From Castanea sativa (lineage: Eukaryota > Streptophyta > Magnoliopsida > Fagales > Fagaceae), in contig NC_134016.1 in the NCBI RefSeq assembly GCF_040712315.1, positions 26,669,503-26,733,502 on the forward strand: DNA of 64,000 nt. Reading direction: 5' to 3'. Of this stretch, positions 58,601-64,000 are shown piece after piece; within the stretch, counting starts at the first letter, position 1; each line of letters begins with the position of its first letter. The position numbers were made by a program, and so were the translations under genes. The notes under the pieces are model-generated. The model had not been told where the DNA came from, made no database searches, and was given only the letters and a program-made list of their open reading frames with translations.

Positions 58601-59263
58601 CTTTGTATGATAACTTGAATTATCATAGGACAGAGTTCACGATTGAGTTCTTTTTCAGTAGTAAAATTATTCTAAATCACAAATTCTCTGTAATAAAATG
58701 AAATTCAGTAGTATGTGTAATGATCATCGAGATTTCAATTCTTAATGTTCAACCAGGTTGAGGCTCTCTCCTCAGAGAAGGCAACTCTTCTCTTCAGAAT
58801 TGAGGTACATTGTCACCCCCAGAGTTATTTTATACTGGTATTATCTACATAAAGCAGATCTAGTGATTTGCACTTTATGCTTCGATGCATTGTGTAGGCG
58901 GTTTCAAGATTGCTAGATGAAAACAAGACAATGCTAGTGGATTCTATGAGTACCTCATCGAGGGACTTGGAATCAGGAAGGTGGGAGCTGTCAGAATCAA
59001 AGTGGGGGCCCCTGTTTCATGACAGGATGCGTTCAGGCAGGAAACACTTGGGATCATTGCTTCAGCAGTTGGATGCTATTTTCTTGGCTGGTCAGGTATT
59101 TTTAAGGAGGAATTCCAGAGCGAAGGTGTGGTCTCTGGTTTACCTTGTATGCCTTCACTTCTGGGTCATTTATATATTCATGTCACATTCTCGAGAATCA
59201 AATGGAGCCAAATCTGGTGCTGTCATTTCCTTGGAAAACATTAATAACACTGCAGGTGAATGA
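47235..59263 (+). CDS. GC2: Golgin, Golgin candidate 2 (GC2) type, ten exons
   Basis: Exons: 47235-47288, 47560-48663, 52157-52267, 52448-52507, 53283-53340, 54348-54400, 54549-54641, 57835-57960, 58757-58804, 58898-59263; 2073 nt, 690 aa. Every join keeps frame. The N-terminus (MATWISSKLKAAETLLQQ, then IDQQAADSLRK), the WTELLGTPNQ and RGLRKDGKRRG blocks and the C-terminal WELSESK, RSGRKHLG, FLRRN and SGAVISLEN blocks match plant GC2. Residues ~345-570 are coiled coil; ~646-664 are a membrane anchor (VWSLVYLVCLHFWVIYIF). A Ser/Asp-rich stretch lies at the end of exon 2. Golgins of this type are C-terminally anchored Golgi tethers. Intron 1 begins GC, not GT. Introns 2 and 7 exceed 3 kb and hold repeats. 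Confidence 0.93.
47451..47496. repeat. (AT)n microsatellite in golgin intron 1
   Basis: About 23 uninterrupted AT units. Confidence 0.95.
48954..49000. repeat. (TA)n microsatellite
   Basis: About 23 TA units within intron 2. Confidence 0.95.
51547..51580. repeat. (GA)n microsatellite
   Basis: A run of GA units inside a purine-rich 51430-51580 stretch of intron 2. Confidence 0.9.
53341..54347 (+). other. Intron 5 of the golgin gene, with a MITE
   Basis: Donor GAAG|GTATGT, acceptor TTGTAG|AG. About 53690-53877 holds a MITE-like insert (GCTCTATTTGGAAT ... AAACACACGC) with two GGCCCATGAATAGTA units. The boundaries are approximate. Confidence 0.5.
55150..55560 (+). pseudogene. A-tailed retrosequence fragment
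   Basis: The frame near 55160-55432 reads FLDFLYGWTE and WSFTDCSSLSEFMSSL, ends in TGA, and is followed by a ~130-bp trailer and A12 at about 55547-55558. The shape (coding end, trailer, A-tail) fits the 3' end of a LINE or processed pseudogene. I do not recognise the protein with confidence. Confidence 0.4.
55955..56110. mobile_element. Partial copy of the 12911-13863 TIR family
   Basis: Shared in order with the reverse complement of 13680-13880: TTTTACACATTTT, CCCACATCAGTC, then GCTACAGTAACC with its inverse GTTACTATAGC. The other end was not found. Confidence 0.5.
56669..56720 (+). repeat. Perfect 26-bp tandem duplication
   Basis: Two identical adjacent 26-bp units, 56669-56694 and 56695-56720, containing AATACTAAGACAAGCATCGC. 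Confidence 0.95.
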
Positions 59264-60353
59264 TTTGTAATATATGGTGCTTTTCTTCATTATTCATTTG
59301 ATTGCCTCAGCTTTTAAGAGGTCTTCATTTCTTGGAGTGTATTATGGGAACGAGTCCCCCCCACACATCGAGTAACACTGAATATGTAGGGATTGTATTT
59401 AGGGATGTAATTATTCACACACAAGTTCACATCAATGCAGTGCAAAAAAATTTCCTACCAGATTTTATTTCAGTACCTAGTAATAGGAGCAGTTTGTTCA
59501 TTTCCTCTTTTGAGTTGAAGATTTCACACCAACAAAAGGGAAAATCATCTTATGAGACAGTTTGTTGAGGCCGCTATCACACGTGGGACCCACACATGTT
59601 GTGAGTGAGTGGTATCATGAGACACTACCTCCAACCAAAAGCGTAATGAATTAAACCCTATGCCCCAGGAAAATGGATGACATTAACTAGGTGGTTAAAT
59701 GAAATTATGAAATGGTGTTGAATTAAGAAAAGAAACCCAGTCTGAGAAGCCTTGGAGAGCGAAAGTGAAGAGAAGAAAGAGAGGAGGAAGGCAGAAAAAG
59801 AAAAGAGGGCCAAGCAAAAAGATGATAGCTGTTTAAGTGCCATGGTCAGTTAGTAATGGTCTGAATATAAATGAATAAAAGGTATATTTAAACTGAATCA
59901 ATAAGGATTTAGTGTTCCTGGTTTAGATTTGCTTGCTGAGATTGTAAAGTAACTTGAAATATAGGGAGGATAACTGGATAGCAGGAAGGAGAAAACTATC
60001 CTATGCTCATGCTTCTATTGATTTGAGGCAGAGATAATAATATTCTATTGGTATCAATTGAATTGAAAAACCAATAGGGAAGGTCACAGTTCAGAGAGGT
60101 GTCTAGTGGAAGCCACATTTTATGCAGCTATTGCCCAAAAAAAAAAAGAAAAAAAAAGCATTTGCTGCGGAGCAAACTTATTCAAGTGTGGAACTTGGAA
60201 AGTAAAAACGGGTGCCAAAAAATCCAAGCGTACGCATATTATATTGTGATTGTTGGCATTACGGATTATTGTGATTAAATATTTGCAATATTGTCTTAGG
60301 GAATGATGGAATTAGATTTTAAAAGAACATAAAATTTAAATAAAAGGAGAAAA
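59264..60353. other. Golgin 3' flank, no further gene
   Basis: 3' UTR and downstream DNA; a frame at 59302-59568 lies in the likely 3' UTR and has no recognisable domain. Confidence 0.5.
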
Positions 60354-60850
60354 CTATTTGGTTTGTTGTTTTGAGTTTTGTGTTTTTAAAACGGTTTTTT
60401 TTTTTTTTAATTGTTTTGAGAATTTTCTTACCAGAACAAGTTTTCTAGCGTTCATCCCAAAAAATGAAGAATATGTTTGGCACTCGTTCTCTATTTCAAT
60501 TTTTTTTACTCAATCCTTCTTTTAAAAAAATAAAGAAATAACAAAAAACTAATAACCCAACCTAGGCCTCACAACCAGCCAAACCCTCCATCATGGCACC
60601 TAACCACCAATTGCACACAAACAATTAAAATTAACAAAAATCGACCACAATTAATTACAAATTAACCAAAAAAAAAAAACTAGATCTGGCAGAGAGAGAA
60701 ATTGACCAAGATGGAAAAAAAATTATGTGTCTAGTGATTTTGAGAATAAAAACTGAGTTTTCTAAAAACTGTTTTGCACAATAAAATTTAGAACAATTTT
60801 ATAAAAATAAATAAAAACAATTTTTCGAAAACAATTTCCAAACATAAACC
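60354..60850. mobile_element. Possible MITE
   Basis: Left end TTTGGTTTGTTGTTTTGAG and right end CAATTTCCAAACATAAACCA are imperfect inverted repeats around AT-rich non-coding DNA. Confidence 0.35.
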
Positions 60851-63480
60851 ATTTGTGTGAGACTTGCCACTTTTTATTTATAAAAAGGGGAAAATGTTCC
60901 TATAAAAAAAAAAAAGGGAAAAATGTTTTAAAACTTCGGTGACCAATGCCCTTAATTTTTGAAGAAATCGATTTACAAACTTAAATCCGGAATCACTTGG
61001 AGAGAGAACAGTTGTCATTATATCAAGGCCTAATCTTTGAATGATAGAAATAGAAATGAAGGGAAGATATTTCTTCTAATAAAATGCAATCACTAAGATC
61101 GTCTTTGCAAAGGAAAAGATCAAGAGTCAATTACCATAACAAAAACTTAGAATCTGTATTTGGTAAAACAAAGATATAACGATTATTAAAACAAGAGGAT
61201 TTTTTAAAAATAATTTAATTGTTATAATAAGTAAGAAGGGAGATTCAAACTATTGTTCTCCTCATAAAGGAGACTCGTCAATATCATTAAGTTACAAGAC
61301 TCTTGATCAAAACAAGAAAATTCATGTGACAAATTTAGACTATACTAGAAATTTTTATCATTATATAAATCAAAAAAAAATTAGAAAGTAATGACTTACA
61401 AATTGAATGAATTCAAAAACAAAAAAAAAAAACAATTTATCAAGACTTATGTTTGATACTATGTCTTTAAGAAAAAATTTTCCCCTCGTAATGGTGCTTA
61501 CAAACTTCCTGGACATCTATCTTTTAAGATACAATGATCTACTGCAAAGAAGAATCATGACAATCATTGTACCCAATAAACCAAAAATTGTTTCTTTTAA
61601 AATTCTAACAAACTATATAGGATAAAATAATGCAAAACAGTGAAAGAGTGAAAATAACGAATATATATATAGACCCAATTAAAAAAAAACAATGATTAAT
61701 GAGGCAAAAAGCACGTGTTAATGGCGTAGAGAATCTAGAGATGGAGATGAACAAATGCAAAAAAATTAACGACAATTAGCTTGAAACGTTTGGCAACAAA
61801 ATTTAATTTTTAAATAAAATGTCCAAAAATATATATAACCTATAGAGCATACTTGGCCCATGCACAATCCAAACCAATGCGAAGCGGGGCAACACTCATG
61901 CGTGATGGGCCAATCTCACTTTGGATGGGTCATCCCTATGGTGCTCCTTGGGAACTTTATAACCAAGGAAGGTGCATATAAACCTATTATTCTTTCATTG
62001 TGAAAAGCGAATGTGAGATTAAAATTCTTTCACTAAGTAATGTTCAAGCAGACACTTTTGAAGTTAATTTCTTATTTACTCCTGAACAATACTAAGCAAA
62101 TAATCATATAGTGTTATTCTCCTCATGTAGAAGAACATAACCCAATGTAGACCCACCTCAAAAGACATGGGAGTTCCACATTTATTTTGGCTCCAATTTA
62201 GCCAAAATAAAAACCCATTTCAAAAACTGTTATTTTCTAACAAATATTGTATACATTCACCATGTTTGATTCATCTGAAACTTAAGTATATGTCAAGTTT
62301 TGAAGGAGACACAATAATCTTTAGAATTGCTTGGACTAGGGATTGGCTCAAAATAAGAGTCATCTCTTTAAACCTTTAACTACAACACTGACTAGTTCGG
62401 TTTCATCTCATTCTAGCAAGGTTTTATTATAGACAAATTTGTGTTAAGTGTATCATTTATGCTAAGATGGTTTTTTCTTTTATTATTATTATTTTTAATT
62501 TGTTGAATATGTAAAGAATATATGTTCTTTTGGTAAATATATTTTCATTAACTTTACAATTGGGGGAAAAAAACCCTTGAAGTACAACAATAGCGCATAT
62601 TAGGAGACTACTTAAATGAAGCTAACTCCTTAAATCTTGTACTACAAAGTGGGTATTTTATATGAGCCATAAAGAAAAATTTTGTAAATCATTTCAAAAT
62701 GAAACTATAATGTACAATTCATGGTATCATCTTTTAAAAAGATCTACCATGGTGAATTTTTTTCATGATTAGTTTCAAATTATTATCTTGCATTCTTTTT
62801 TTGTATCATGTTCATATGAAAAAAGTTAATGATCGATCCAAATTTAAAATTCATGTGGTTTACCAATTAATGTCAAAGAATGATTATTCAAAATAACTTT
62901 GGTATGATATGAGAAGAAAAATGGCTCTTCATATTTTTATCCGTTAAAATTTTTATTACCTGTATAGTTCTTCAAACCTTATAGAGGCCATTTCTTTTCT
63001 TCACATTTATAGTAACTTAAATTCTAATTAATCTTCACTCTAAAATGTCATTACTACACTAAGTAAGAATTTATGATAAAAACAATTTATTTTTTAAAGT
63101 AAGTTTCTTAACAAAATAAGAGTAAATTGGGGCTCTTGTAGGTGGATTAACCAGCTACATTGGAGCACTTTTTTCGACATCTACCATCTAACAATAAGAA
63201 TCCACATGCTTTTCCGTTCTTAAGTAGTAATCACCTAAAAAGTTGACACGGGATTTTTTATAGGCTAGAACACCATGAAGAACAATTGCTCTTCAACAAA
63301 GCCCAACTTTATCAACGCACGGTTCAACGGTTTTCAACAAATCCATGAGAAATAAGAATTATTAGAATTTTTTTTTTTTTCGAGAAGCAAGAATTATTAG
63401 AACCTGAATGTGGAGATAATCAATTGTTTTACTGGAAAATAGATTGGTTTTTTTTTTTTTTTTGAAAAATTCCTAATCGT
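60851..63480. other. Intergenic, no gene seen
   Basis: AT-rich DNA. Short ORFs at 61407-61625 and 62167-62379 have no domain or promoter context. 61850-62010 has two GGCCCA/TGGGCC motifs but no gene follows. Confidence 0.45.
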
Positions 63481-63516
63481 GAACACTAAAACTCTTTTTT
63501 TTTTTTTTTTGAGAAT

Positions 63517-63610
63517 ACTAACTATCTTTAACATACAGGGAGAAAGGAGAAAGTCTTTTTTTTTAGAACACTAACTATCTTTAACATACAGGGAGAAAGG
63601 AGAAAGTCTT
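63517..63610 (+). repeat. 41-bp direct duplication
   Basis: ACTAACTATC...GAAAGTCTT at 63517-63557 recurs at 63570-63610, with a T run between. A CACTAAAACTCT phrase lies on both sides (63484 and 63618), so the duplicated block is larger. Confidence 0.9.
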
Positions 63611-64000
63611 AAAGAAACACTAAAACTCTGTTTGTTTTGTTGTATAATAGTTTACGATATAAAATAGTTTACCATTGAAAATATTTTTAAGTGATTGTTT
63701 TTGGTCAAACCTATAAAAAAAATTCCATTGATCAGAAAGTCAACCTAAAATGTTGTAAAATATTTTACAAGACACCAATGTTTTTTTTTTTTTGCCGCAA
63801 ATCTCTTTTTTAATGAAAAGAAATCTTACCAGTTGAACTAACTAAAACTCACAATATAATCAATATATATAGTATTAATAGGTATTTTTGGAAGGTTTTA
63901 ACAAAAAGTATTATTCTTTTCACACGCACACAAAAAAAAAAAAATCTCTTTATTTTACAAAGAATCAAACACTAGAAAATATTAAGAATGCAACCAAGCA
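63611..64000. other. Intergenic, no gene seen
   Basis: AT-rich with T and A runs; nothing supported. Confidence 0.45.

Overview
This is 64 kb of nuclear DNA from a plant, almost certainly a eudicot and probably a woody one. Evidence: AT-rich sequence, two intron-containing plant genes, copia and gypsy LTR elements primed by tRNA-Met, a plant-type Helitron, and Tourist-, Stowaway-, hAT- and Mutator-type elements. Some repeats look like ones I associate with Fagaceae (oak/chestnut/beech), but the sequence alone does not prove the family. There is nothing bacterial, organellar or CRISPR-like.

Layout. 1-7061: a decayed Ty1/copia retrotransposon, complete except for most of its 5' LTR. 7062-25600: gene-poor DNA with MITEs, a miniature LTR element (16946-17413), a frame-broken Myb/SANT fragment, and a three-deep nest (short-TIR element > LTR element > gypsy-type LTR element) at 19762-23181. 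25844-31122: gene 1, a RABA6-type Rab GTPase, two exons split by a 4.6 kb transposon-filled intron. 33107-33385: a small single-exon ORF with a seed-type promoter. 33625-36500: a Pack-MULE carrying a captured exon, a Stowaway MITE against its target duplication, and a solo LTR inside an older LTR. 36965-38754: a gypsy LTR with primer site, then an orphan first exon at 38961. 40050-42560: LINE debris, one part broken by a 96-bp foldback element. 44190-45720: a 322-bp Helitron and a PIF/Harbinger element. 47235-59263: gene 2, a ten-exon golgin (Golgin candidate 2 type, 690 aa). 59264-64000: repeat-rich intergenic DNA.

How the genes relate. Both solid genes serve the plant endomembrane system: a RABA GTPase (trans-Golgi/post-Golgi traffic) and a C-terminally membrane-anchored Golgi coiled-coil tether. 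From memory their Arabidopsis counterparts, RABA6b (At1g18200) and GC2 (At1g18190), are neighbours, so this looks like a conserved gene pair pushed apart here by about 16 kb of mostly transposon DNA.

I found no new multi-gene system. The strongest unusual items are the Pack-MULE with a captured exon, the apparent GC-AG first intron of the golgin gene, the nested elements, the foldback in the LINE and the miniature Helitron. Boundaries were read by eye; anything needing an alignment or database search is flagged.
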